Below are positions 44,101 through 52,533 of a DNA stretch of 53,009 nt, piece after piece. The notes below the pieces were generated by a model. That model did not search any database. It was not told where the DNA came from and saw only the letters and a program-made list of their open reading frames with translations. Each line of letters starts with the position of its first letter. The stretch's first letter is position 1. A program made the position numbers and the translations under genes. Origin of the DNA: Chitinispirillaceae bacterium (GTDB lineage Bacteria; Fibrobacterota; Chitinivibrionia; Chitinivibrionales; Chitinispirillaceae); the NCBI GenBank assembly GCA_016927235.1, contig JAFGNB010000163.1, positions 1-53,009 of the forward strand, read 5' to 3'.

Positions 44101-44356
44101 TCACAATGGCAATGCGCTCTTTCTGGTTGAACTGGAACTGTTTCTGAAGCGAAAGGTACGCCCGTTCGATCCAGAACGGAGCAATTTCGGTAAGCGTTTT
44201 CTCACCCTGATGAAAATGGAGATTAAAATGAGGTGATTTAAGGGCGGACCATGTTAACGGAATGTACTGCACCTTGTTTTTTCCGAATCCGGCACACAGT
44301 CCATACCCGATAAGAAGGATTAAAACAGCCCAGTGTCGATTTTCATTTAATTTCAT
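41111..44356 (-). CDS. Peptidase-MA / TolB-propeller / Omp85-like barrel fusion protein
   Basis: The protein has 1081 residues from ATG 44356; the open frame runs 13 codons further upstream, without a signal peptide. Signal sequence is about 8-24. A gluzincin peptidase MA-like domain (about 40-260) carries HELVH (135-139) and the third ligand E167 in FMEGSAEYL. A TolB/WD40-like propeller (about 280-600) has repeated motifs such as RISPDGGRIAFFSDRR, WAPDGKRLAFIT and FSPDGRQILFISNRNG. A Ser/Ala/Asp/Pro-rich linker (about 610-735) leads to a C-terminal Omp85/surface-antigen-type beta-barrel (about 745-1081) ending in Phe (YFSLGAEF). The barrel contains GFGFGMRANLGIFILRFDRGWP, typical of BamA-type last strands. 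I infer an outer-membrane protein with periplasmic or surface peptidase and propeller domains. Confidence 0.86.
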   Translation of the reverse strand: MKLNENRHWAVLILLIGYGLCAGFGKNKVQYIPLTWSALKSPHFNLHFHQGEKTLTEIAPFWIERAYLSLQKQFQFNQKERIAIVIYGTPNLFTQTNIITEIIPEEVGGFTELLKNRIAIPFNGSYNDFRHVLHHELVHAFMFGMLFDQFGSNLFSGNLQLPLWFMEGSAEYLSSKWDAEADMFMIDQALNSSIPLPGAGLDGYLAYKGGQSFLFFLESSRGDSLFQRFLIEFKKSKRVETALKTTYRKPVEELGKEWVSELRRLYWPEIGCRIDPASHAEPVTRHLETRDHFNLRPRISPDGGRIAFFSDRRDYTRILITDPKGKIIHEIGQNGYGGYFESFHPFRSGMCWAPDGKRLAFITKSGESDELRIVDIERKRLRRRIRTRQKAISSPDWSHDGSLLVFSGIDNGRSDLFLYDLTRDSLRQLTRSVACESDPRFSPNRKFIIFSIEDTSGRLPDGRSPYGPQPSDLAVFDLESNSIRRFPATPWSEKQPCFSPDGRQILFISNRNGIDNCYVAPFDSLGKAHPLTNYTGGCSNPDWAAESDRMVFSLFNKQGWDIWLMKEPLKKISSDSLAPTRWVASFSDTAAVFFKKVALPADSADTGATITEARSPRNKTKDPPVGSIEEKTVSTNDKLTEDSTEAAPAASAAIDSSGEAPGIVSDSASAIVASPVSPPFDTTSDSIIPPPSSSPVTAAAEQDGIDPVDTITISAPHPYRLSFSPDLVSVGVGVSTAYSPAGQVLIALSDLLGDHRITFAGDIQGNFKDYAHLFLSYLFLKKRINAGAGVFYSKDYTFASIFGDRLYHDLQYGGFGIAQYPFSMFSRLELQLFSRHIEQEPVTFEGPTVTANMGVSSLAYVFDNILWGITGPLNGIRAAASLQISPPLNVITEPFISLDTDIRHYWHLFKRFVWANRLYTGCSFPLDRHRSARRYLLGGNDQWLIYQVNVDEYEKNMPYTFYSEFVTPFRGWNYVDLSGTRVALINSEFRFPFVKEISLVWPLPLKIQYINGAIFVDAGNAWEAGERIGALPLPEKIYGGFGFGMRANLGIFILRFDRGWPTDWSTDIGIPINYFSLGAEF

Positions 44357-44681
44357 GCAACCGGTTTCCTCGTAAGTAGTGGTCAACAGCTGCAAACGTA
44401 GTTAATTAAACCCTTTTTCCGCGGATCGTAAAAAAAAATACAACATGGGCTGGTAGTGGTGCAGTAGACAGAAATAAGGTATATTTCTAAAATTAGTGAA
44501 AAAAGACTTGCGTTTAAAGCGCCGATATACTTTTTTACATGATACGCTTGTCGTGGCATGGCACAGGGAAGGTTGACATGGAGTATGGTGAAACATATTT
44601 TATTCTCCTCCGTTGCCTGCTGTGGAGGAAATGATTTCATTCTTCATAAACTATTTAAACCCTTACTACTATCCGTGATTT
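44357..44681. other. Divergent intergenic region
   Basis: 325 AT-rich bp between the barrel fusion and the OmpA gene. It carries the promoter 44573-44601 for the plus-strand side. I see no gene in it, and no convincing minus-strand promoter. Confidence 0.6.
44573..44601 (+). promoter_or_regulatory. Promoter of the OmpA/TSP3 gene
   Basis: TTGACA at 44573-44578, a 17 bp spacer, TATTTT at 44596-44601. The predicted transcript leader is about 75 nt. No Shine-Dalgarno sequence precedes ATG 44682. Confidence 0.6.
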
Positions 44682-46184
44682 ATGAGCACACGAGTCATAT
44701 CTCTGCCAGTTTGCGTATTACTATCCTATTTATTTCTGACAACTAATGTTTTGGCAGGGAAAAAAATCGTTGTTCCGCACGATTTTCCTACAATTCATGC
44801 CGCGCTCGGCGAGGCTGACGAGGGGGATACCGTATATGTCGGGAAGGGAGTATATTACGAAAATATCGCTTTAGTCGACGATGTCATGCTTATGGGGCAG
44901 GATATGTTGCTGACCGTCATCGACGGAAGACGGGGCGCTCCCTGTGTAATCGGTGCGGATGGGGCTGTTATTATGAATTTTACCATACGAAACGGACAAA
45001 CAGGGATTCTCTGCAAGAATACACGGCCCGAAATCAAGCGCAACCTTATTGTGGACAACAAGGGAGCCGGCATACATGCGTTGATTTCGCTCCCGGAGAT
45101 TTCAAACAATATTATCTATCGCAATGAGTGGACAGGGATATTTCTGGAATCAAGCCGTGGTACACGTACGAGCATTGATCATAATGTAATTTTGGAGAAC
45201 GGGTATTGCGGGATTTTCTGCGCAAACCGGACTGAAATATTGATCAGAAACAATATTCTTCAGTCGAACAAACAGTTCGGAGTGTTTATCGCTCCTGAGG
45301 CGCGGAAAACACGGATTATCAATAACGATATTATAAATAATCGCAAACCTTTCAACGGCAATGCCGTCGTGCACCAGAGTAATATTTCAAAAGAACCGAT
45401 GTATATTTCGCAGGGACACCCTGAATATAATTATTTTGTTAAACCGGTCTCACCGTGCAAAGGGGCCGGCGAAAACGGGACGGATATCGGTTTGATCACC
45501 GAACAGATGATAGAGACTCTTACTACCGATCGGGATGGCGATGGTATTCCGGATGACGTCGATCTCTGTCCGAATGATCCGGAAGACAAAGACGGATTCG
45601 AAGATATCGACGGATGTCCCGATTATGACAATGACAATGATGGTATTTACGACGCTCAGGATCAATGCCCTGATCATGCGGAGGATCGTGACGGATTTAA
45701 CGATATCGACGGATGTCCGGATGATGATAATGATAAAGACGGTATTGCCGATGCGGATGATGCGTGTCCCAATAATCCGGAGGTGGTTAACGGATACAAA
45801 GATTCCGATGGCTGTCCCGATGAAAAGCCTCAGGAAATCAAACAGACATTGGTACTGCACGGCGTGAATTTCAAGACTGCCAGCGCTGAATTGCTTGAGG
45901 AGTCGTACTACGTTCTGGAGCAGGTATACAACAGTTTAGAGGCTTATCCCGAGGTAAGGGTTGAAATCGGAGGCCACACGGATGACCAGGGGAGTAATGA
46001 TTACAATTTGGCGCTTTCGTATGACCGCGCAAAAGCAGTCGTCAGTTATCTTGTCATGCGCGGTATCGACCCCGACCGATTGATCGCCCGCGGTTATGGA
46101 GAAGAGCGGCCGGTCGCGCCGAATACCTCGGCCGAGAATCGGGCGAAAAACCGACGGGTTGAAATGGTTCCGTTAAATCAATAA
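44682..46184 (+). CDS. OmpA-family protein with beta-helix and thrombospondin type 3 repeats
   Basis: The protein has 500 residues. ATG 44682 is the first possible start, since an in-frame stop lies just upstream. Signal peptide (1-25, ending VLA-GKK). A right-handed parallel beta-helix (about 30-270) has IPTIHAALGEADEGDTVYVGKGVYYENI-type opening and repeated NNII/RNN.L rungs. Three calcium-binding thrombospondin type 3 repeats (bases 45529-45825; DRDGDGIPDDVDLCPNDPED and two more) follow. An OmpA peptidoglycan-binding domain (about 390-500) has GGHTDDQGSNDYNLALSYDRAKAV and RGYGEERPVAPN. It should tether the envelope to peptidoglycan. It is the first gene of the plus-strand envelope operon. 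Confidence 0.93.
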   Translation: MSTRVISLPVCVLLSYLFLTTNVLAGKKIVVPHDFPTIHAALGEADEGDTVYVGKGVYYENIALVDDVMLMGQDMLLTVIDGRRGAPCVIGADGAVIMNFTIRNGQTGILCKNTRPEIKRNLIVDNKGAGIHALISLPEISNNIIYRNEWTGIFLESSRGTRTSIDHNVILENGYCGIFCANRTEILIRNNILQSNKQFGVFIAPEARKTRIINNDIINNRKPFNGNAVVHQSNISKEPMYISQGHPEYNYFVKPVSPCKGAGENGTDIGLITEQMIETLTTDRDGDGIPDDVDLCPNDPEDKDGFEDIDGCPDYDNDNDGIYDAQDQCPDHAEDRDGFNDIDGCPDDDNDKDGIADADDACPNNPEVVNGYKDSDGCPDEKPQEIKQTLVLHGVNFKTASAELLEESYYVLEQVYNSLEAYPEVRVEIGGHTDDQGSNDYNLALSYDRAKAVVSYLVMRGIDPDRLIARGYGEERPVAPNTSAENRAKNRRVEMVPLNQ

Positions 46185-46206
46185 ACAAGTAGAAAGCTGG
46201 TAAGGG

Positions 46207-48681
46207 GTGACGTATCGTTTCAATTCAACGCCATTGAGCATGAGATGCCGCCTGATGGTGTTTTTGCTTGTCCTTACCGGTTCATATGTTGGTGCGGCAA
46301 GCTGGGGTGGTTATGATGCCCCCTATTTTCAGGCAGATTTCACGCAGGATTTGACGGAATGGTCCTCCCCCCTGGTTAATCCGGGACTTATGTATCGTGT
46401 AAATCAGATGCATTTCGATCTGTTCAGCTTTTATCGTTGGGCGGTGGGCGATGACGCTTTGGGGTATCAGCATATCGCCGCGCTTATTCCGTTGCGGCGG
46501 AACCATACGGTCGGGTTGACGGTGCTGGGGGGCGGAAGTTTGATCGATAAGACCGAAATTGATGAGTTCGGTACGATCCGGCCCCGGGGAAAGGGCCATT
46601 TCCAGGATGTCTGGTTCATCGGCAACTACAGCTGGCGTTTGCTGCCGGAACTGGCTGTCGGGACCAACCTCAAGCTACGCCTTCAGAATCAGTTCGGCGA
46701 ATTCCGGGTTTCGCATATACCGGGGACGGATCTGGGCGTTTATTACAACCCGATCGACCATTATCGGTTCGGCGATGTGGGCCTGAGTCTCTGCATTCAG
46801 GATCTGCTTCCGACACACATTACGTGGGAGCAAGGCTCGGAATATCCGGAAGTGACGGTCAACCGTGTGCGACTCGGCGCACGCTATGCTCTTTTCAACG
46901 ACAATCTTGTTGTTGCCGGTGAATATCTTATCGACAACCTGCTGGGCCAGCTTTTCGAGAAGTGGGACAGCTACGCCGAGATGTTCAAGGCGGTCGATTC
47001 GACGGGTGAACTGAAGGGGAATTTCGAGATCGCCCATCGCGGCGGTTTTCATCTCAAATACCTGTTCATTCCCTCGATCTGGTTGAAGGCAGGATGGACA
47101 AACAATAATATCCCCTATCTCGGTTTTAATTATAACCTGCTTTTTACACTGCCTGAAATGATCAACTACGTCAACGCAGACGTTCATCTCGGGTACAGTT
47201 TCATCGAGGCATTGCTTAATGAGGGCAAAAAACACGATGAACGAGGCTTTACCGTCGCGGGAAAGGTATCGGTCGATTTCGGACCGACCCGGGAACAGCG
47301 GGAATCGAAACGCCTTTACGACAAGCTGATTTTGGCGCCGATGGACGCCTATAATGAAGCGATGCGTCTCTATCTTGCAGGGAAGTATTGGGAAGCGGGT
47401 TTCGCATTCGGCAAAGTCCTGTCGCTCTTTCCCAATTTCCATCTTAACGACAAGGCGACGTGGTATTTAGGCAACTGTTACCGGTTTCTCTATATGAATG
47501 ATATCGCCCGCCAGGTCTACAAGGAGGCCCTGGAAGAGTATACGACGTCTGAAACACGATCAAAATATCTTTATGGCCTGCAGGCGCTCGATTATCGTGA
47601 AGGAAAGTATGAGGATGCGCTTAAAAATCACGCGTTTATTATCAATCTTTACGGCGAAAGCGACATACGTCCGGATGCCGATTACCTGGCGGGAGAGGTC
47701 CATTTTCAGCGTAAAAATTATAATATTGCCGAACAGCTACTTGGCGGCATTCCTCTGGGCGATCCCAATTATCTCTACGCGCAATATACGCTTGCCGTGA
47801 TAAATATCGAAACCGATAAAGAGCAGGCCGCAGTTCAAAATTTAACGTATATTGTTAACGATACGACACAAGTGGCCTCAGATCAACTCCTGCAGGATGC
47901 CGCAAACACCAAACTAGGGCACCTTTACTATGAAATGGGTGATCAGTTACGGCGTGCGGTCGAAGCGTATCAAAGGGTTCCCGTCGGATCTCCATATGGC
48001 GACGAGGCGCTTTTAGGGACTGCCTGGGCCTGGATTAAAGTGAATCAGCCGAACGTAGCGTTACAGACCATTGAAAAGTTGCTTTCAAATTACAGTGAAT
48101 CTCCGCTGGTGCCGGAGGGTTTCCTGGTGAAGGGGTACACTCTCATGCTTTTGCGGCGCACCGCCGAAGCGATGTCGGCTTTTGAACAGTGTTTGGCGGC
48201 ATGCAAACGGGCGTATATTGCGGAAGAGGACCTTAACGCCAAGCAGGTCGCCTTCGAAGCATATACCACGCAGTTTGCGCCTGTAGCCGAAAGCATAAAG
48301 AAGAACGCACTGAGAAAACCGACCAACAGAACGCTTGAAGAACGGCCTGACCTGCAGAAAAGCTTTGAACAATTTGCCAAAGAGTCCAGAGAGTATTTCA
48401 ATTATAAGTTGCTTGCAAAATCTCACAGCCGTTTCTTTAAGCGAAAAGAGGAGATCGTTGCCGATGCCGAGTATGCGCTCGCGAAAGCGACCCGCATGGT
48501 TTCCGCCAGCAAAGAGGCCAAAGTGCTTGAGCAGCATCGTAAGCAGGAAACGAAGATCGAGGAGCGTTTGGAGGATTTGAAGAAAGAACTTGAAGGAGTG
48601 GAAGAGCAGGAAAAGAAACCCGACGAAGAAATGAATATTCAAAAAAATGAAATGAATGATGAAATCGACAATGCCGAATGA
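46207..48681 (+). CDS. Outer-membrane barrel fused to TPR and coiled coil
   Basis: The protein has 824 residues from GTG 46207; ATG 46240 is an alternative start leaving a good signal peptide (MRCRLMVFLLVLTGSYVGA). Neither has a strong ribosome site. About 30-365 is a PorV/UPF0164-like beta-barrel with many alternating strands (HTVGLTVLGGG, WFIGNYSWRLLPELAVGTNLKLRL, VRLGARYALFNDNLVVAGEYLI, GFHLKYLFIPSIWLKAGWTNN). About 370-690 are TPR repeats (AMRLYLAGKYWEAGFAFGKVLSLFP, YDIARQVYKEAL-type). About 735-824 is a charged coiled coil ending in acidic residues. This suggests an outer-membrane pore or anchor with a periplasmic assembly arm. It is 22 bp after the OmpA gene. Confidence 0.82.
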   Translation: MTYRFNSTPLSMRCRLMVFLLVLTGSYVGAASWGGYDAPYFQADFTQDLTEWSSPLVNPGLMYRVNQMHFDLFSFYRWAVGDDALGYQHIAALIPLRRNHTVGLTVLGGGSLIDKTEIDEFGTIRPRGKGHFQDVWFIGNYSWRLLPELAVGTNLKLRLQNQFGEFRVSHIPGTDLGVYYNPIDHYRFGDVGLSLCIQDLLPTHITWEQGSEYPEVTVNRVRLGARYALFNDNLVVAGEYLIDNLLGQLFEKWDSYAEMFKAVDSTGELKGNFEIAHRGGFHLKYLFIPSIWLKAGWTNNNIPYLGFNYNLLFTLPEMINYVNADVHLGYSFIEALLNEGKKHDERGFTVAGKVSVDFGPTREQRESKRLYDKLILAPMDAYNEAMRLYLAGKYWEAGFAFGKVLSLFPNFHLNDKATWYLGNCYRFLYMNDIARQVYKEALEEYTTSETRSKYLYGLQALDYREGKYEDALKNHAFIINLYGESDIRPDADYLAGEVHFQRKNYNIAEQLLGGIPLGDPNYLYAQYTLAVINIETDKEQAAVQNLTYIVNDTTQVASDQLLQDAANTKLGHLYYEMGDQLRRAVEAYQRVPVGSPYGDEALLGTAWAWIKVNQPNVALQTIEKLLSNYSESPLVPEGFLVKGYTLMLLRRTAEAMSAFEQCLAACKRAYIAEEDLNAKQVAFEAYTTQFAPVAESIKKNALRKPTNRTLEERPDLQKSFEQFAKESREYFNYKLLAKSHSRFFKRKEEIVADAEYALAKATRMVSASKEAKVLEQHRKQETKIEERLEDLKKELEGVEEQEKKPDEEMNIQKNEMNDEIDNAE

Positions 48682-48717
48682 TTATATTCCCCGATACACC
48701 AAAGGAGTGTACTGAAC

Positions 48718-51700
48718 ATGCGTAAATGTATCAAAATCCTGCTGATGAGCTGTTTGATGGTGTCATCTCTGTATGTCGTAATGCCATCCACCGCCGTTGC
48801 CGATAAACGTGAGGAGATCTTGAAAAAAATTCGGGACCTCGAACAGAAGAAGGCGCAATTGCGGAAAGAGGTCACCAAAAAGACCGATGAGAGTAAGCCG
48901 GGTGGAAAGAGTCTCGGAGAAATAATCGCGCGATATGAAAAGCTCCTTTCGAATTGCACCGTAAAAAAATCGGAGCGATGTGCCGATGTGATTTATACCC
49001 TTGGAGGCCTCTACTACGACAGAGGGCGGGATAATTATATCAAAGCGCGTGAAAATTACGAACGACAGATGGGCGCTTACGAAAAAAATCCGCAGGGGCC
49101 TGAACCGGTCAACCCCGTACCTGATTATTCCCAGGCGCTGGCCATGTACGAACGGCTGGCCAATGAATATCCCGAATTTCCAAAGTTAAGCGAAGCGTAC
49201 TATCAGATGGGCACCATTTATCTGCTCATGGGCGATATGGACAAGACAAAGGACGCTTTCACCATGGTCGTCGAGAAATATCCCAAAAGCCCTCGTGCAT
49301 CGGGCGCCCATTTCCGTTTGTCCGACCTCTGTTATCTTGATCATGATAACTCCTGTGCGATCAAGCATCTTGAAAAAATCATCGAGTCGGAGGTCGATGT
49401 CCAGACGTGGGAAATGGTCCATTACCGGAAAGCCGAAATGTACTACACCAGAGGTGAGTTCGATAAAGCGGTCAATCTGTTCCAGACCTATGTCGAGAAG
49501 TGCGATGCCGGTTTATATCCTAAGCGGGAATTCAGGGACATGGCGCTGGAATTCATGGCGATCTCCTTTTCCGATATGGGGAACGGAGCACAGGAAGCGG
49601 TCAATTTTTTCAAGAAAATCGGGCATAAACCATATGAGCCCTATGTCATGTATACCATTGGGATAAAGAACCGGACGCATGGGCAGTTCGACGAAGCCAT
49701 CAAGGCCCTCACTCTTGCGCTTAAGAAATTTCCGTATTACAAAGATGCGCCGGTTGCTCGTCAGGACCTTATCGATTGCTATGTCGTAAAGAAGCAGCAT
49801 GAAAAAGCGAATGAAGAAAGGGAGAAGCTCGTCGACGACTACGGTCCGGGCAGCAAGTGGTACGAGAAAAACAGCGGTGAGAGTGCGGTGATCGAACAAT
49901 CGCGCAATGAAATACGGAGAGCGCTGAGCAATATCGCCATTTACTATCATGCGATCGCGCAGAAGAAGAAGAGCAAAGAACTCTACCAGAAAGCGCTCAA
50001 GCGGTATCAGGAATATTTTGACAAGTTTCCAGATGATAAATGGCGCATCTATGAATTCAATTACAATGTCGCTGAAATATATGGGGCATTGGGTGACTGC
50101 AAGAATTCCGCGAAGCATTATAATTTCGTCGCCATGGCGGACCTGTCGACCTATCCGGAGTATCAGCCCGATATTGATACCGTCGGTACCGACCAGGAGG
50201 AACTCGAGAAACAGAAAAAAGGCCGCGACAAGGGTCCGGTCGTCATCTCGCAGGAAGACGCCGGCTATAACGTAATCGTCGCCCTGGACAACTGCCGAAA
50301 ACAGAAGATCGCCGCGGAGGGGTTGTCGGAAGAGAAGGCGTACGCTCTTCCCGAGACGCAGCAGCTGCTGGAGTATACTTCCCAGTTCCAGGCCCGGTTC
50401 CCGAAGAGTTCGAATGCGGCGGAGGTACTCTATCTTGCCGGAAATATCCACTATGCGGCGAAAGCGTACGATAAGGCGGCGGAGACGTTCAAACAGGTCG
50501 GCGACCTTTATCCGAGCGCCAAGATCACCGAAAAGGCCATGCGGATGCTGGCCAACAGCCATACCAGCGCCGGGCAGTACGACATGGCAATGGGCATCTT
50601 CCGTAAACTTCTGGCAAAACAGGAGCCCAACACCCCTGAATACGTTGAAGTGCTCGATCTGGCGGCGGGATCGATGTTCAAGCGGGCCGAGTCGATAAAG
50701 AAGAAAGGCGACCTGGCCGGCGCCGCCGATGCGTACAAAATGATTTACAACGAATATCCTACCAGCAAAGTCGCCGACCGGGGCTGGTTTGAAGCCGCAG
50801 TGTGTTATGAAGAGCAGAAGAACTATGAGGTTGCGGCGTCCGTTTTCCTGGAGCTCCCTGGAAAGTTCCCGAAATCGACCCTGCGGGAGAAGGCTTTCAT
50901 CCGCGCCGCGGAAGCGTATAAGAAGGTCGAGAAATGGGACCTTGCGGCGCAGGCCTATCAGGCGGGAGCGAATGCCATTACCAAAGCGGAATTCGCCATT
51001 CCGAGTCTGTCGTCGGCATCGGAGTGCTACCAGAAAATCGACCAGTTCGATATGGCCGGCAAGATGTTTGAAATGATCTACGACAGGTATCAGAGCGATC
51101 CGAAGACGCCGCAGGCCCTCTATAACGCCGGCCTCATCTTTGAAAAAGGAAAGCTCTATTCGAACGCCATCAACGTATATGATATTCTTGCGAAACGGTT
51201 CACCGAGTCGGAGTATGCCGCGGAAGCGCTCTTCTCAATCGGACTTTGCTATGAGAAGATGGAGCAGAACGAAAATATGGCGAGCGTATTTACCGAATTC
51301 GCGAACAAATTCGCGAAAGACCGGTACAAGCAGGTTCAGGCTCTCGTTAAGGCCGGCGATGCCTATTTTAAACTGCAGAAATATGAGGCTGCGGGAAAAA
51401 ATTACCTGGATGCAACCTCAATATACGAAAAATTCAAAAAAGAGGCGGATATCGATGTCGGCAACGTCGCCCAGGCCTATTTCATGCTCGGAGAGGTCTA
51501 TTACAAGACTTTCGAGAAGATTAAATTGACTGCAAATAATGAAAAGGCGATGAAGGAGCTTATCAAGAAGAAAACAAAGGCGCTGGAAGACCCTGCAAAA
51601 TACTATGCAAAGGCGATCGAGCTCGGAGTGGCGGAATGGACCGTCCGGGCCACCTATATGATCGGCATGGGATTTGTCGATATGGCCGAGGCGGTCGCCA

Positions 51701-52416
51701 ACCAGACGCTCTTCGGAAGAGCCGAACAGAAAATCGCCAGTAAAATCAAGATCCTGTCGAGCCTCGACAAATATTATGAAAAAGCCCAGGAATATTTTTA
51801 TAAAAATATCGACTGGGCCCACAATCAAAATATAAAAGGGGAATATGTAGAAAAGTCGATCGACCGTTTTTGCGAAATGATGTATCAGCGCGGTCATATC
51901 ATGGAGCAGGTCGGCATTGAATTCGCCAGCGCCCCCATTCCAAGGGGTCTTACCGATGAAGAGGTGCAGGCGTACAAAGAGCTTCTCGAAGAGAAAAAGC
52001 TCGAGTCGATGGATGCTGCTCTCCCCAAGTATGAAGAGGGGGTAAAGGCGGCGCAGCAGCTGCAACTGGGACAGAACCAGTGGATTGACAAGATCAAGGC
52101 CCGTATCGGCGAGATCAATCCTCAATCGACAGCGCTTTCGATTCAGATTACCGAGTGGGTTCCCGATCAGAGCAAAACCCCTTCATCGTCATCGCCGGCG
52201 GGAACCGACCAGGCGGATATGAGCGGCGGGGGCAGTACCTCGGCTTCGAGCGGCGACGAAGAGCTCGACCGGAACATGAGACGGATTCAAAATATTATGG
52301 GTATGCAGATCAGTTCCGAGGAAAAGATCCGACAGCTCAACCGGATCGAAATGGAAGCACAGAGAAATATTGTTCTCGAGGAAGAAAAGATAAAAGAGCT
52401 AAAAGAAAAAATGTGA
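48718..52416 (+). CDS. Very large periplasmic TPR protein
   Basis: The protein has 1232 residues. AAAGGAG lies 10 nt before the ATG. Signal peptide about 1-28, then a coiled coil (EEILKKIRDLEQKKAQLRKEV), then at least fifteen TPR/Sel1-like helical pairs (for instance YYQMGTIYLLMGDMDKTKDAF, LYLAGNIHYAAKAYDKAAETF, ALFSIGLCYEKMEQNENMASVF). A Ser/Gly-rich linker (about 1155-1180) and a final coiled coil (about 1200-1232) follow. There is no enzyme motif. It lies between the barrel-TPR protein and an ExbB-type channel, so I infer a periplasmic scaffold linking an outer-membrane complex to the proton-driven motor, like the TPR proteins of gliding and Tol-like machines. Confidence 0.85.
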   Translation: MRKCIKILLMSCLMVSSLYVVMPSTAVADKREEILKKIRDLEQKKAQLRKEVTKKTDESKPGGKSLGEIIARYEKLLSNCTVKKSERCADVIYTLGGLYYDRGRDNYIKARENYERQMGAYEKNPQGPEPVNPVPDYSQALAMYERLANEYPEFPKLSEAYYQMGTIYLLMGDMDKTKDAFTMVVEKYPKSPRASGAHFRLSDLCYLDHDNSCAIKHLEKIIESEVDVQTWEMVHYRKAEMYYTRGEFDKAVNLFQTYVEKCDAGLYPKREFRDMALEFMAISFSDMGNGAQEAVNFFKKIGHKPYEPYVMYTIGIKNRTHGQFDEAIKALTLALKKFPYYKDAPVARQDLIDCYVVKKQHEKANEEREKLVDDYGPGSKWYEKNSGESAVIEQSRNEIRRALSNIAIYYHAIAQKKKSKELYQKALKRYQEYFDKFPDDKWRIYEFNYNVAEIYGALGDCKNSAKHYNFVAMADLSTYPEYQPDIDTVGTDQEELEKQKKGRDKGPVVISQEDAGYNVIVALDNCRKQKIAAEGLSEEKAYALPETQQLLEYTSQFQARFPKSSNAAEVLYLAGNIHYAAKAYDKAAETFKQVGDLYPSAKITEKAMRMLANSHTSAGQYDMAMGIFRKLLAKQEPNTPEYVEVLDLAAGSMFKRAESIKKKGDLAGAADAYKMIYNEYPTSKVADRGWFEAAVCYEEQKNYEVAASVFLELPGKFPKSTLREKAFIRAAEAYKKVEKWDLAAQAYQAGANAITKAEFAIPSLSSASECYQKIDQFDMAGKMFEMIYDRYQSDPKTPQALYNAGLIFEKGKLYSNAINVYDILAKRFTESEYAAEALFSIGLCYEKMEQNENMASVFTEFANKFAKDRYKQVQALVKAGDAYFKLQKYEAAGKNYLDATSIYEKFKKEADIDVGNVAQAYFMLGEVYYKTFEKIKLTANNEKAMKELIKKKTKALEDPAKYYAKAIELGVAEWTVRATYMIGMGFVDMAEAVANQTLFGRAEQKIASKIKILSSLDKYYEKAQEYFYKNIDWAHNQNIKGEYVEKSIDRFCEMMYQRGHIMEQVGIEFASAPIPRGLTDEEVQAYKELLEEKKLESMDAALPKYEEGVKAAQQLQLGQNQWIDKIKARIGEINPQSTALSIQITEWVPDQSKTPSSSSPAGTDQADMSGGGSTSASSGDEELDRNMRRIQNIMGMQISSEEKIRQLNRIEMEAQRNIVLEEEKIKELKEKM

Positions 52417-52533
52417 TTATATTATATTCCGTATAAAAGCAAAAAATGAGAAAGGAGCATAAATTAAGAAATTCGATAGTGTATGTAACCATTTTCAATA
52501 ATCGCACGTTTAATTTCATGAAAGGAGTTTAGG
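52417..52533. other. Short gap before the ExbB-type gene
   Basis: 117 AT-rich bp holding two similar purine-rich words, ATGAGAAAGGAG (52446-52457) and ATGAAAGGAG (52518-52527). The second is the ribosome site of the next gene. The first has no credible start codon at usable distance. Confidence 0.4.

Noticed and set aside
44396-44640. Small minus-strand frame in the divergent gap
   Set aside because: It has no ribosome site or homology and overlaps the region expected to hold promoters.
52479-52532. A 17-codon frame just before the ExbB-type gene as a leader peptide
   Set aside because: The nearest purine-rich ribosome-like word is about 21 nt away, too far for initiation.
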